Positions 26,601 to 37,300 of a stretch of 64,000 nucleotides of DNA are shown piece by piece. The stretch is from assembly GCA_010645155.1 (NCBI GenBank), contig CM021323.1:1199873-1263872 (forward strand), given 5' to 3'. Made by a program: the position numbers and the translations under genes. Source of the stretch: Tigriopus japonicus. Lineage: Eukaryota; Arthropoda; Copepoda; Harpacticoida; Harpacticidae. The notes under the pieces are model-generated. The model did not search any database and was not told the DNA's origin. It worked only from the letters and a program-made list of their open reading frames with translations. Positions within the stretch are counted from its first letter, which is position 1. Each line of letters opens with the position of its first letter.

Positions 26601-28407
26601 GGGTCGAGAGCCCTTCATTAGGATGAAACTCTTCTTGGATGACGAGAATGCGGTCCACAAGTTGGTTGCCAGTCAGTACAAAATTGCTCCCGAGAAACTC
26701 ATGCGAACTGGAAGTTTTGGCGGATCTCGTAAGTAGTTATTTGTTCAGGGTGTCTCTGACCCTGAGGTAGTACCATTTCGTAACACAGATTTCAAATGGG
26801 TTGGCTCTTTCTTTTTGAAACGTTTAGATTTATCTCCTCATGCCAAATTGCCAAAATTGCCAGACTTCCCTCCACGACTTGCTTCCCTGGGAGATGTTCC
26901 TCACTTGCTTGGCCAGAACCTTTTCAACCCTCCACCACAAGATGGGTCATCCTCACCTTGTTCCCTGGGGGATCGCCCCACACCAATATTGGATCCTTTG
27001 AACCTTCATCGAAAGCTCATGGCCCAACAGAAGGGCTCCTCAGCCAATTCGGCAGTGGCCCCCAGTCTCTACGAAATGGCGGCTCTCACTCATGAACTCG
27101 ACACTCATGCCGTGACAACGAAAGTGAAAGAAATTCTATTGGCCAATAACGTCGGCCAGAAGGTATGTACAACTCGTATGGATTAGTATTCGATTTGCGT
27201 ATGAAGTCGGAAAAGAACACTAACAAGCCTCTCCTTTTTTCCCTTCACTCTTCTCTCTGTGCACGTACAGTTATTCGGGGAAGCTGTTCTCGGTCTGTCC
27301 CAAGGCTCCGTCAGCGAGCTGCTTTCTAAGCCCAAACCATGGCACATGTTGAGTATCAAAGGCAGGGAGCCATTCATTCGTATGCAATTGTGGCTCACTG
27401 ATCCTCAGAGTATTGAGAAGCTTCAAGTGCTGAAGAATGAAAGACGAGATGGAGGCGCCAAAAGGAAACGCATCGGAGGAAGTGGATTTGATTCCAGCTC
27501 TGACCGTTCCTCGCCCGCTGATCCCTCTGACTTTTATGCAGCAGATAGTCCCGGGGGGTCAGCCAAGAAGCAAAGGATCCTCTTCTCGGATGAGCAGAAA
27601 GTGGCACTTAAAGTGGCCTTCTCTCTGGAGCCCTATCCAAGCAACACCGTCACCGACTTCCTCAGCCAGGAATTGAATTTGGAAGCCAGGACCATCAGCA
27701 ACTGGTTCCACAATCATCGCATGCGGCTGAAACAACAACTGCCTCATGGGGTTGATACGCTGCCCTTTGGAAATCGCGAGGGACAAGGCGGCTTCGAGCC
27801 AGTCAAATTCAAACTACTTTGTCACCAACGTATGATTGAGCTCAGAACGGAGGATAACAACAGTAATACGAGCAGCAACGGGGGAGGGGGTGTTCTTTCC
27901 AACAACCAGCCCTTGCCCGGAGGCGTGTCTTCATTCCTCAGGCAATTCGGTCTTCCGCCCGTGGTCACTGAAGGTGCCGGCCTTGATCTCACTTTCAAGC
28001 GAGATGACAATGACAAAGACTCAATTGCGGCGTCAAGCGATGATGAGGACGCCAAGATGGATGATGATGTGACCATGTCCTCGTCTCACAGCCAAACTCT
28101 GCTCAGTAACCCAGTTGGAAGTCGTTCCCGACGAAAACCAGCCGCTCCGCAATGGTTGCGACCTGAGGTCAAATCTGATGATTTGAACATTGATGACGAC
28201 GAAAGAACCAACTCGCCTTGCGGCAATGCGAATAATGCAAAAGAGAGCCTGACCATCAATGGTGTTTGTGTGATGAACTCTTTAGCTAATAGAACCAATG
28301 ACTCCGACAATGAGGAGGAGACTGAGGAAGAAGACGAAGGTCGGACCAATAATAACACCATGTCTGAGAACTCTAACGGTGAGAATGCCATCAAGAGTGA
28401 AAATTAA
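9939..28407 (+). CDS. ct: Homeobox protein Cut (CUX family), nine exons, 5' end missing
   Basis: The coding sequence joins 9939-10175, 16380-16651, 17387-17691, 21211-22179, 25515-26087, 26152-26393, 26473-26728, 26828-27162 and 27271-28407. All introns are GT-AG, and the phases (0,2,1,1,1,0,1,0) match at every junction, giving 1441 residues to a TAA stop. Domain order is a coiled coil (about 105-170), polyQ (about 245), CUT1 (about 500-580), CUT2 (858-937), CUT3 (1042-1120) and homeodomain (1161-1220) with WFHNHR in helix 3. His at homeodomain position 50 is typical of the Cut class. Three CUT repeats plus a homeodomain define the CUX1/2 and Drosophila Cut family: nuclear DNA-binding factors that mostly repress transcription and set cell identity in sense organs and other tissues. 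The N-terminus is incomplete, since the first exon opens at a splice acceptor. Family assignment is very secure; inclusion of the first exon is less so. Confidence 0.95.
10176..16379 (+). other. ct: Large intron of cut (6.2 kb)
   Basis: It starts with gtaagg and ends with a pyrimidine-rich tract and ttcag. It contains a 208-codon open frame at 11939-12565 with no recognisable domain, a run of 11 G at 11280-11290, a GACGGACGGACT tandem at 11878-11912 and some AT-rich DNA. No further exon was recognised, though a small one could be missed. Long introns of cut orthologues often hold enhancers, but no enhancer is directly visible here. Confidence 0.55.
11878..11912. repeat. GACGGACGGACT short tandem repeat
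   Basis: Two and a half copies of a 12-base unit, itself built from ggac/tgac steps, followed by a degenerate gacgaactgac copy. It is an intronic minisatellite-like tract. Confidence 0.8.
16380..16651 (+). CDS. ct: cut exon: N-terminal coiled coil
   Basis: The acceptor is tgcttcatttcag and the donor gtaagt at 16652. It enters in phase 0 and leaves after two bases of a Leu codon. After a Ser-rich linker it encodes a heptad-patterned helix ([16 protein letters not shown], then [20 protein letters not shown]) ending in [11 protein letters not shown]. This tail matches the end of the CUX1 coiled coil, where a similar Gln/Asp-Tyr-Glu segment is followed by KKELNILKS. The coiled coil is expected to mediate dimerisation or partner binding. 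Assignment to cut is strong because of this motif and the phase match with the next exon. Confidence 0.9.
17387..17691 (+). CDS. ct: cut exon: end of coiled coil, Ser-rich linker, polyQ
   Basis: The acceptor is tcttcttttag and the donor gtaggc at 17692. The first base completes the split Leu codon, giving the junction REI-L-LLKTQ, equivalent to the ELNILKS segment of CUX1. The middle is Ser/Thr-rich and probably disordered. The motif [13 protein letters not shown], followed by QH and 11 Gln, resembles a segment upstream of CUT1 in Drosophila Cut (LLIERTKAL), which is also followed by a Gln/His-rich tract. It ends at DIQ plus one base, joining GSASGQF in the next exon. Confidence 0.92.
17610..17642 (+). 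repeat. Pure (CAA)11 tract encoding polyglutamine
   Basis: Eleven uninterrupted CAA codons lie inside the cut coding exon, after Gln-His. Pure codon runs are prone to length change by slippage, so this site may be polymorphic. Confidence 0.95.
17692..21210 (+). other. ct: Intron of cut (3.5 kb)
   Basis: It is bounded by gtaggc and ttctcaacag. It contains CT-rich and CTT-rich tracts near 18115-18165 and 20055-20105, a GATA/GATG repeat at 19321-19349, a CAT tract near 19628 and a purine-rich stretch near 19735-19890. No extra exon was supported. Confidence 0.8.
19321..19349. repeat. GATA/GATG tetranucleotide repeat
   Basis: Seven consecutive GATA or GATG units in an intron. It is a short compound microsatellite. 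Confidence 0.85.
21211..22179 (+). CDS. ct: cut exon: linker and CUT repeat 1
   Basis: The acceptor is ttctcaacag and the donor gtaaga at 22180. The first 200-odd residues are Pro/Ser-rich, low in order and carry many SP motifs that could be phosphorylated (an inference). CUT1 starts at [14 protein letters not shown] and contains [15 protein letters not shown] and KGRDSYRKM. The segment just upstream ([18 protein letters not shown]) and CUT1 itself closely resemble the same region of Drosophila Cut. One oddity is KPKCW where CUT2 and CUT3 here, and the fly protein, have KPKPW. Confidence 0.97.
21894..22136 (+). other. ct: CUT repeat 1 (DNA-binding domain)
   Basis: Residues about 500-580 of the joined protein. 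The core signature [20 protein letters not shown] is clear. The whole repeat lies in one exon, whereas CUT2 and CUT3 are each split by an intron. The Pro normally before the conserved Trp is Cys. Confidence 0.95.
22180..25514 (+). other. ct: Intron of cut (3.3 kb)
   Basis: It is bounded by gtaaga and ctttccag. It contains an AAC/CAG/GAC-rich tract at 22782-22860, a 10-bp perfect hairpin stem at 24517-24567 and a short GA tract near 25148. No coding exon was recognised. Confidence 0.85.
22782..22860. repeat. Cryptic triplet-repeat tract (GAC, AAC, CAG, CAA)
   Basis: About 80 bases of mixed triplet units inside an intron: gacgac, aacaac, gcagcagaagcagcag, then caacaacaacaac. It gives an Asn/Ser-rich open frame by chance. 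Confidence 0.75.
25515..26087 (+). CDS. ct: cut exon: linker between CUT1 and CUT2
   Basis: The acceptor is cactttccag and the donor gtatgt at 26088; phase 1 on both sides. It encodes a segment with two similar helical motifs, [16 protein letters not shown] and [16 protein letters not shown], separated by a Pro/Gly-rich [12 protein letters not shown] stretch. A charged and then SP-rich end ([12 protein letters not shown]) follows. These motifs sit between CUT1 and CUT2, as in arthropod Cut proteins. The two YQ(E/Q)EL(A/S)R motifs may be a short internal duplication. Confidence 0.92.
26152..26393 (+). CDS. ct: cut exon: start of CUT repeat 2
   Basis: It enters in phase 1 and leaves in phase 0 at gtaagt (26394). 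It ends in LNTDEVVRR, the first nine residues of CUT2, which continue in the next exon as IKEILSQY. Two acceptors are plausible: the AG at 26150-26151, and an AG 15 bases downstream with a stronger pyrimidine tract (exon from 26167). Both keep frame, and the second simply drops five residues (DIFSL versus direct entry at ASTPV). The preceding intron is only 64 bp with the first acceptor. Confidence 0.9.
26367..26685 (+). other. ct: CUT repeat 2 (split by a 79-bp intron)
   Basis: Residues about 858-937. It contains [20 protein letters not shown] and [19 protein letters not shown], close to the CUX consensus. The intron at 26394-26472 falls after VVRR. Confidence 0.95.
26473..26728 (+). CDS. 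ct: cut exon: body of CUT repeat 2
   Basis: The acceptor is tctctcctctag and the donor gtaagt at 26729. It enters in phase 0 and leaves after one base. It carries nearly all of CUT2, including the [18 protein letters not shown] core and [12 protein letters not shown], then a short linker ending FGGS. The repeat structure, phases and splice sites all agree. Confidence 0.96.
26828..27162 (+). CDS. ct: cut exon: linker and start of CUT repeat 3
   Basis: The acceptor is gaaacgtttag and the donor gtatgt at 27163. It enters in phase 1 and leaves in phase 0. A Pro/Leu-rich linker precedes [22 protein letters not shown], the first part of CUT3, which resumes as [12 protein letters not shown] in the next exon. 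Confidence 0.95.
27097..27440 (+). other. ct: CUT repeat 3 (split by a 108-bp intron)
   Basis: Residues about 1042-1120. It contains [20 protein letters not shown] and [20 protein letters not shown]. The intron at 27163-27270 falls after GQK, a different place from the intron in CUT2. Confidence 0.96.
27271..28407 (+). CDS. ct: cut terminal exon: CUT3 end, homeodomain, acidic tail, stop
   Basis: The acceptor is cacgtacag. It completes CUT3, then a Ser/Gly linker, the homeodomain, and a segment [17 protein letters not shown] just after it that resembles the post-homeodomain motif of fly Cut. An Asn/Gly-rich stretch, an acidic cluster ([12 protein letters not shown]), [12 protein letters not shown] (about residue 1348), a second acidic cluster ([14 protein letters not shown]) and a final IKSEN before TAA at 28405-28407 follow. 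The acidic tail could serve transcriptional regulation, which is an inference. Confidence 0.97.
   Translation, partial: LFGEAVLGLSQGSVSELLSKPKPWHMLSIKGREPFIRMQLWLTDPQSIEKLQVLKNERRDGGAKRKRIGGSGFDSSSDRSSPADPSDFYAADSPGGSAKKQRILFSDEQKVALKVAFSLEPYPSNTVTDFLSQELNLEARTISNWFHNHRMRLKQQLPHGVDTLPFGNREGQGGFEPVKFKLLCHQRMIELRTEDNNSNTSSNGGGGVLSNNQPLPGGVSSFLRQFGLPPVVTEGAGLDLTFKRDDNDKDSIAASSDDEDAKMDDDVTMSSSHSQTLLSNPVGSRSRRKPAAPQWLRPEVKSDDLNIDDDERTNSPCGNANNAKESLTINGVCVMNSLANRTNDSDNEEETEEEDEGRTNNNTMSENSNGENAIKSEN
27562..27741 (+). other. ct: Cut-class homeodomain
   Basis: Sixty residues (about 1161-1220) from AKKQRILF to LKQQL. Trp48, Phe49, Asn51 and Arg53 are present in helix 3 ([12 protein letters not shown]), and position 50 is His, as in Cut-class proteins. 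It is uninterrupted by introns. Confidence 0.97.
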
Positions 28408-30140
28408 GAAAGCATCCGATTGTAGGCTCTTTTTTAAGGCTCTAAGCCAGCATGTTGAACATTGTTACCCTCAGACATACTAGAATCAAACCATGTTGTA
28501 TTAGGTGGCTATTCCTTTGAGACAAATTAGTGACACACACACACACTCATAATACGCAAAATACTGCTATCAGTCCCTATCAAAGACGTGATACAGACGT
28601 GTGTAGTACTTTTCCCCAATTTCGCTTTCGCTCTCACCGTCTCATTCAACAACAAAACGCTCTTTTTCCAATGATCTTTTGAACTTTCCACCAAGTGGAT
28701 GATGATTGTTTTACCTTGTAACCATGCCAACTTCTATGATAAAATGACACCAAACCACACCAACCCTCGTAGTTAGCATAGGAGCATAAATCATACCAAA
28801 AAGAAATACAACTTAGACCGCTGCCCTTGGATTGGCAGCCCCAAACCAGTGTCTTACTCTGTAGTTACAATTGACATTTCAACTACGAGTGCTAAACAAC
28901 TCAAACCCACCCAACCAACAAACCATTTCATGTATTAATGTAAACGAACACATTCAATCTAACCCGGTAATTGACTACCTTAACATTCTAAGGATGATAA
29001 ACTCACATTGGTCTCAAAGTCTTTGATGAACTTGATGAAGATGGCCCCTGTGCTCATCACAACCATCATTATCATTACTGTCGTCATCGTCATCCTGTTT
29101 GCCCTGAACTAGGCTGCTGCTTCCTCTTATTGCCCCCACCCCTTTTTCTTCTTGTGATATTTCTTCTCCACCTTGGTAAAATTGAGTTATCAGTTCCGAT
29201 TGCACTTCTCCCCTAAGCTTACTAAAACCAATATTCAATCGCACTCACTAGTCCCAAAGACGTTCCTCTTCAATGAACCCTCCCCAAGTATTAAACAGTT
29301 TATGTGTCGCATTCATTCTCTTTAAATAATCCATACTCGCTTCCAAAAAACGCACCAACTTTTCTAACCGTCATCATCGTGGCGTTTAAAGAATCGCCTG
29401 TACTTGAACTTCTTATTTGATCTGATGGAACTTGAGACTTGTTTCCCTCAAAAACCTGGTGCCCAACAAATACCTTTTCCGTGTTTATCGCTCTTTGAAA
29501 TGTTTCATTTTAATGCCCTCCATTCGTTTATTCCATGAATAAGTCCTCCTCTCTCTCATCCCTTCCCCGTCCCTCTTTCAGAAGAACCTTGTTACAATTG
29601 TAAATTATCTGTGAGTTTGTAAGTGATCGATTATTGCTTCTTCTGCTACTTGGTATTTCCATGATTCCTTGTTTGCCGTAAACGATAAGTAACCTGCCCC
29701 GGTTAAAAAAAGAAAGAAAAGAGAGATGCCGAAAATTAGTGGTAGTACTAATGTTGCTACTACTTGACAGTGCTCTCTCGCGTTGAAAAATCCGTTAACC
29801 ACTATTATTTGAGTTTACCTAGGATTTTATAGGCGAAAAATTGTACGAGAAAATTGCCAGTGATTTAACATGAGACGCGATGTTATCCAGTGTGCACGCA
29901 TCCAATGGGACGTACGACCTAACTTAAAAGAGACCCATTGGCAGTTGTCTCTTTCACGCTGTCATTCACAACCACACACACATCTATATACATATACTAT
30001 AACAAATCAAATTGTTGAATTGTCCCAAAACATTGATTCACTGATGTATTAATAATGTCACACCTTTTATCCTGCTTCTTTTGATGCATTCATTCGTCAT
30101 CATCATGATCTAATTAATAAAAAGTCCAGAAACTAGACCA
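28408..30140 (+). other. ct: Probable 3' UTR of cut
   Basis: AT-rich non-coding DNA follows the stop codon directly. The only AATAAA I found downstream on this strand before 30.2 kb is at 30116-30121; an ATTAAA lies near 29288. The true cleavage site is not visible from sequence alone, so the end is approximate. Confidence 0.5.
30116..30121 (+). terminator. Candidate polyadenylation signal AATAAA for cut
   Basis: A canonical hexamer 1.7 kb after the stop codon. Its use is inferred from position only. Confidence 0.4.
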
Positions 30141-30967
30141 ATTTGCGTGCTTCTTAGCTCCTCAAGAGTACTCCAAGCGATTTCGAACGGCTCAGAAAGG
30201 CTCTCATTAGTGAGTTGAGAGAATAATAAGGGTGAAACAAAGTCTCTCTCTCTCTTTCTTTCTTTTTGTCTGCGAATGTTGTCATGGTTTCCAAGATGGC
30301 CAAGGGAGAAAAACAAGATCTCAGTTGGTTTTTTTTCGTCAGAGTCCACTTTGTCGTGTAAGTGGGTTGAGAGGATGATATTAATATTTTATCTGCGCAA
30401 AAAACACCCACTAATCTTCCTCCCTCTCTATCTATCGAGGTCAGGGGCGATCACTTTTCCAAATCGCTAAAAGTCAGTCAGTTTGTCGTTCAAGGCATCA
30501 ACTGAAGTAGAAGGTGGTTTTTTATCATCTGCCTCTTGAGATGTGATACACATCCTCAGCGATGAACCCTTGGAAATCGCTCCCAGCTATGGGTCAGTCA
30601 TGAGAGAATCTATAAAAAGATTAAGGTGATGCCTCTTGAACTTCCTTCGGCACTCATCTCTGGTCGCATTGGACAAAGAAGAAGCTCATGAGAGTGATAT
30701 CAAACACAATGAAGTGCCCCCCTTCTTATCCACCGGCATTTTGAAAGCGAATACCCCCACTAAGAACTAGTGTTCGACGAACGAAGAACAAAGAGAAAGA
30801 GAGACACCAATGTGTCACTGACGCACTCACCTCACTCACTTTGTAAGCTGAACGAGAAGTGGCAAAAAACGGGTCCGTGAGCAAATTTGGTAAATAAATC
30901 ATCACTCGATCGCCATGACGCTTGGCCATCAGACTATTCCAGCATCTTGGTCCAACTCAAGTGAGAG

Positions 30968-30990
30968 CATCATCATCATCATCATCATCA
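30968..30990. repeat. (CAT)n microsatellite
   Basis: Seven or more uninterrupted CAT units. Confidence 0.9.
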
Positions 30991-31267
30991 GTAGCATCGG
31001 CATCCCCATGCCTCCCTCGACGAGTTTCCTAATTTCCTATCTGACGATATTGCCTATAAAAAGTGTCTTGACTCTGGATGATAAACGCTTTGCCCCCAGG
31101 GTCACGGTGATATTGAAACAAATTAGTACATACGACATTAAGGGGAGCTTAGACTTACCGACTAGTGCTTCATCTAGGAGCAACCAGAGAAAGACGACAT
31201 GGCTGCCAAGCAAGCTGTCCGCTACTGACAACAAGTGAAGAAGCCCAGTCAGTACACTCCAACCACC

Positions 31268-31270
<3 letters not shown>

Positions 31271-31314
<44 letters not shown>
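31271..31314. repeat. (AG)22 microsatellite
   Basis: Forty-four bases of perfect AG repeat, the longest perfect dinucleotide repeat noticed in the window. Confidence 0.97.
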
Positions 31315-31318
<4 letters not shown>

Positions 31319-34300
31319 TGGCCGAACCAAAATTACCCATCCCCAACGTCTACACATAAAAGTACTACATGCAGTATCCTAACCAACATCTGTGGGGTGA
31401 CGCCTTGGTCACATTGAAAAGATCATTAGGCAACGGTTAGTTGAGAGAGGAGAGAGAGGTAATTAAGATGAGACACCGGGGGAAGGAAGACCCACTCGTT
31501 CATAAGCTCCTGAGAGACTGACTGCGAAGGAAGCAATCTATTTGTCAGAGCATTTGGGGAAGCACGGCCTACTTCCAAGCCAGTCCAAGTGCTGGCATGC
31601 TTGGAAAGCAAATGTCAAAGGGTTATACGGGTATATTGAAAACATGAACAATCAGATCATGGAGACTGGATACTGATTGGGGAACGATAAATTGGACAAA
31701 CTCTTTTGACACCCAGGTTATGATTACCCAATCCCCACACTCAGTCACATACTAGAAGCTGAACGAGTAAGTGAGTGGCTAGGGGTGAGAAAGAAAGAGA
31801 GAAAAGTGCCTGGTCATCCCCAAACTATACCCGGTTAAGCCAGTGTGTCGAATAGAGACCCAAGTTCGTCTGAGCTGAAGGCATCACCTCCCATCATTAC
31901 CATTGTGGTGGACGTTGGGGTGGTAGACGGGGTTGGTGCACTGGATCCCTGGCCTCGTTTGGTCTTCTCTGGGGTGACCAGTCGAATTTGAGGTGAGCAT
32001 GAGAAGTTTGGCTTCCTGAATTGACTTTAGTATTCCCCACACTCTGTGCGACCACGACAACGAGGAGCAGAGTGTGAGTTCAATTTGGGATTTTTTTTGT
32101 GTGGATGAAAAATCTCTTTGAAGCCCTTTTTTGTTCCAAATTGAACTGAGCTCAATGAATGGATCATTATTCACATTTGTCACTTTCACTATTAGTAATG
32201 ATAATTTGGGTCTCTTGACGATCTAATGAAATGATGAAGCATCTATTTCATCAACTCAAAAGGTGTAGTACAGTGTGAAGAACGAACGTGGTTGGCCGAC
32301 CATCTTGGCTATGGAAATCACCCTTGTTTTTTCATTTTCATACGCTCTTCCATTTCACGAATAAATCACGTCATGACGTTGCTAAAAAGACTCGTTCTCG
32401 CCCTCCATATGTCAATAGGAGCTGAAAATCGGCCGGTGATTGACTACTTGGGATGACTTGGGTGCTGACGTTCTGGCTGAGTGGCAAATTCTGGGAAGCA
32501 TTTTGTCTATTGACTCACTGACTCCATCTATCCATCCACAACAGGGCTCTGAACAGCGGTACATCAGTTGGTTGTACTTGGTAGGCAGCCACCGATCAAC
32601 CTAGAAGATTCGTATAACATTGTCAAAAGGCGTTAAAAGGGAAATATACGATCAATCCAGACAACCATAGTAAGAGAGGGTGTAGCAAGTCGCTTGTGGA
32701 TCGACTTGATCATCATCATCATCATCGTCGTCGCAACCACCACCACCACGAGCAAGCAACATTGGAACAAGAGTGGTTGTTGAGGGTGAACCTGCTGACT
32801 ACTAACAAGTCAGGGATCAGCAGTTCGCTTATTCGAGTAATGCTACTAATACGCCAGTACAGCTACTGTATGTATCTAGTACACTACCAGGATGACTGTC
32901 AGAAATTCTGTTCACCTCTTTATTTGAATGGGCTGGGAAAGAGTGCCCCGTCATGCGATCGATTCTTTGAAGTCATCGGCCTATCAACACATATTGGACC
33001 CACTGCACGACGACCAGACTCCCCTCCCAAATACGGTAGAAGTGCAGTGGTACTAAAAGGTACGAGAATAACCAAGTTGAATGCTACAAGTACTACATTT
33101 CCACCCGGTGAAGACGTGACAGTCGTCTCGATTTCGACGGACTTATTTCAGTGATCCAATAGTGACATTGGCGATCCACGCATTCCTTGAAGTTGTTATC
33201 TCGAACAAGACGATCTGAGACATAAATTTCCAGTTACGACTCTCATTTGCCATCTCTATCCCATGGGCTCTCATGATCTCGTGTAAGAAAAACCAGTTTT
33301 CTCAGGGAGAGAAACCCGCGATTTGAGTAGATCCAGATGATTCGGCCCTCTCTCTCTGTTTTTAACCCCTACCCCAAATCTGAATCCCCTTCTGGCCAAA
33401 TGTCGATTGGAGAATCTTACTCCATGTATCTTCACGTTCAAAGTGACATTTTTTGGAATGATACAACGCGTTATGGCATGTACCTATTTTGCTCTTTTTA
33501 ATGCACAGTTTGATGCCATTCAAGGGATCCAAGCCACAATTACCATCTTGAAATACGAGACAAATCTTTGCTGTGGACAGAGCAAGATTCGTTGGGCAAC
33601 TTGTAACGAGTTGTAGTGTTGAGCATGTGATAAGCGATGGATTGAATTGATGCAATAAAGCATCTCTTAATTAACAGTGAAGTCAGATTCGAAGACAGGC
33701 TTTGGATTGGCAGCAATGTGGTGAGAATGAGGTCCAGTCATCAACGTGCCCCACAACCCGAACTGACTCGTTGAATTCGTCGATCATGAGCTCGAAAGAC
33801 GGACGACTTAGCTGCCTGGAATGGTCCATCGTTTGAGCACTGTGGTGGTTTCTTGCTCCATAAAATGTCGTCGATGATAGGGCATGATAAATTCCTTTCA
33901 ATCGTTGAAACTGCTTTTTACAGCCTCTCGATCTACGTACATTTTGTGTTGGAGCCCTCCTCAGAACGTTTTGGCATTCCGCTCTCGATCCCATAAAAAG
34001 TGCCCATCGTGGTCTAAATTAGTTCTTCATCTGATGTCTTATCCCTAAAATCATTGGTGATGAGCTAAACCCCATTTCAAAGTATCAGACGGCCAAAAAG
34101 TGAAGGTTGTGAACTCACCACCAGTTCAAACTAATGACTTGATAACACGGCCATCCGAACAGTTTTGTTTGTTGTCAAAGAAATCAGATCTGATGTCGTC
34201 TATAAAATCGGACAACAGAGGGTCTGCTCTCTCTCAATGTTTTGTGGTGCTCTTGAGTGGTGAAATGCATAGTGGCCAGCCAACTTCGAGAATGGATCGG

Positions 34301-37300
34301 TCTTTGTTTGATTTGACTCCTGCTCGTCCAAACAGAGAGGAATCGAATGGGGAGGAGACGACAGAGGAGGAACGGAAATTGCCGCATTCAATCAAACCCA
34401 GCCTCAACTTCATTGTTTGATTGAAACTAATCATACTTGGGAAAAATTGGGGTTTCCAAAAACACTGCTCGTCCCGAAAGAGCGGTGAGGGTTGTAGCGA
34501 GAACTGCGTTTTGGACTCGCTGTATCCATCCAAGACAAACGATAGCGAAGATCGATCACCCGAAGGCACGCATACAAAAAAGTTTAGACATGGGAGATTT
34601 TGAGGGGGTCCAGGATGAATTTTGGGCGAAGATGTCCTTTTTATTCTTACTTCCCCTCATTCAGTTCTGTATACGTTCTCGGCTAGGTTTTGACTTGATC
34701 ATTTAGACAAAGCAAAACCGATGTGCAGGCGATCGAGATGTTCTGAACTAAAGAGATTTGCCAACTTGTTCAATGAGCTGTTAAAACACCCTCGATTCTT
34801 GAATGAAGCCAAGCTTGCAACCGCAAAAGATGTCAGTACCTACCAACACGCCCTTCCAATGGCTGCTTCCCCAATAAGAGCAACAACAACAGCATCAACC
34901 GCAACAACTGCCCTCATTTCTCGGATGGCTTTTGCATACAAACTGCCTCACTAAGTGATTCTCTTTCACTCCTTTTCCCCATTCGAACAGGATGTAAATT
35001 CGATAAAAATCCACTTTTATTGCACTTGAGAAATGGGAGGCAAAACTGAAGCTCTGTTGAAGTTAGAGGAACTTCAGAATTCTACCGGCAAAATCATTGC
35101 CACACGCAGAACACAGGGCTCTCTGTGGTACAGTAAGTACGAACGCGTAGTATGGCTGTGGAGTGAGTTGTACCCGCTCAACAGTGAGGAAGCTGAATAA
35201 GAAGAGGGTTCTTTTTGGGATCGAGTTTCCATTTCAACTTGTTGATGGTCTGAATGGCAATCCAAGAGAAGATGAGGGAACATTTTCAAACCACGGCCAT
35301 ACACCGCAGGCTGCAGACGGACGAGTTTGGGCACTTTCAGGGTATCTCTTCAACTAAAGAGCGACTACTCCTCATCTTTACCATGCATAACAAGCTTTTG
35401 GTCGAGATCCACATATCATTTTAATAATGCTCTCACATATCCTCCAGGCTGAACACAATACGGCATAGTAACTTGTAGATATTAATACCCCAAGGACAGA
35501 GCCAGGATCCGAACCACCGGTTCTTATCAGGTGAATCTCCACAACAAAATGAAAATGACAATCGGTCATGTACTCAGAAGGAGCGGAAACTTGAGCAAAA
35601 AACAAGCGCGATGATCACATGTCACTGGGAAAAAAGTCTCATAAAATCTTGCGGGCTCGACTTCTCTGGTTGCGTTAGATTACAGAAAGAGGGGAGAGGG
35701 TTATGAAGGGCAGCAGAAAATGAGGAAATTGCTAATCATATTGAGAGAGTTTTTGCTCGACATTGCAAATAACTGGGTTCAGGTTTCCAAAGTTATTTCT
35801 GGGTGTGGTGACCCAGCCATAAACAAAAACTATCAAGCCATATTGAAAAAGCTGGTCCATATGGCAATTACGTATTAGACTAATAGTGCTGTTGTGCTAC
35901 CTCGCACGAAGAACACGGGCAAAGTGCGCACCTTCATTCTACGTCTACCCAAGCCAACCATCAACCCACCGAGTATTGGTCATGCTGTTCACTACTAGTT
36001 GGTTGCTGAGTTGAAAGTTGTTGAATGGCCTTTCCCAAAGCAATTAGCTAATGAGACATTGCTCAATTGTGGCACTAGGCAATGCCAAAGAATCGAAGTG
36101 TAATCTTTGCCTATCCGCACCTAATCGCACAAGAACCATCCTTATATTGGCAAATTTTGAGATTCGTACCTCCGTGAATTAACTTTACAATCGAAGAGAA
36201 GGGAATCCCTGACGACGATGACTCGTCAAGCCTAAGAATGAATGGAATTTTCTCACACGTTCAACGATCTCATGCTAAGAACTGGCTGCTCCTTTGATTT
36301 TAGTGGTGAATAGATCGATTGATGATAATTACTCTTTCATTAGACGTTATCAAAAACACGTTCTTTTCACTGCAGCCATAAAGCATAGACCAAGCATACG
36401 TACGTAGTGGGCGAAGATGTGGCGAGGAAGAAGACGAAGGAGAAAAATGATAAAGCGTGGAATTCGATTTTTCCCATTTCATCATACCACTTCACTCCTC
36501 AGTCTCTTGGCCCGCTGATCTTCATCATCGTCGTCATTTCTCCCATCCTAAATTCTTTTAAATAGCATATTTCTGCCGGGATGGGGCGATAACATTCTGC
36601 ACGCAAACCCAAAAAGCGTCCCTCTCTCTCAGCTCAACTTAAGTCATGAGTTGTTCTCCCGAGCCCCTCCACTGTCAATGAGAGAAGTAGTAGTAGTAGT
36701 AAAAGTACCGTCCATCTCTTCTCTGATGTTGTTCTCCACTGGGACCGGCTGCTTCCTTCCAAGGAGGATGGAATTAGAGGAAGACTTTTTTCCGAATGAT
36801 TGCCCCCTGTGTGGTCTCATCTTTCCTGATAGACTCCTTTACCTCCTTCGTTAGCAATGAATCCCAGAGATCGAAGGGGCTAGCCAAAGGTTGCTTGGGT
36901 AGTTGGTAGTAGTAGGGGCACCCTATCCGATGGATGCTGCTGTCATTGTATGGATCGTTATTACGGAACATCATCTATAAGCTGACTAATAGCGGACAAT
37001 ATCCACGTAGCAGCGGGTTGGTTGGTTGGCCACGAGGGAGTGAATAGCTCACCTCACGTCACATACCAGAAATACAGACGCATAAAGATCCATTTTTCGA
37101 TGCGAGTGCTTTGAAGCTTGCTGAATAACTCTTATGATTGGACAGATTCTCGCCAACCTCAAAGATCATGCAAAATTCGAAAAGAAAACTTCGAACAGGC
37201 GGGTGCTTGAGAATGAGATTACTCGAGTGTTAAAGGTGTCAGGTAGGTTGGTCGATGATGGAAAGGCTTGTTTGTCCAACAATCTCGTGACCAACATCCG

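Noticed and set aside
21257..28394. Many open frames antisense to the cut exons
   Set aside because: They are mirror frames of well-supported coding exons and carry no domains.
35502..35520. Sequence resembling a tRNA B box on the minus strand
   Set aside because: The reverse complement GGTTCGGATCC fits the B box, but the T-arm stem does not pair and no A box or acceptor stem is present.
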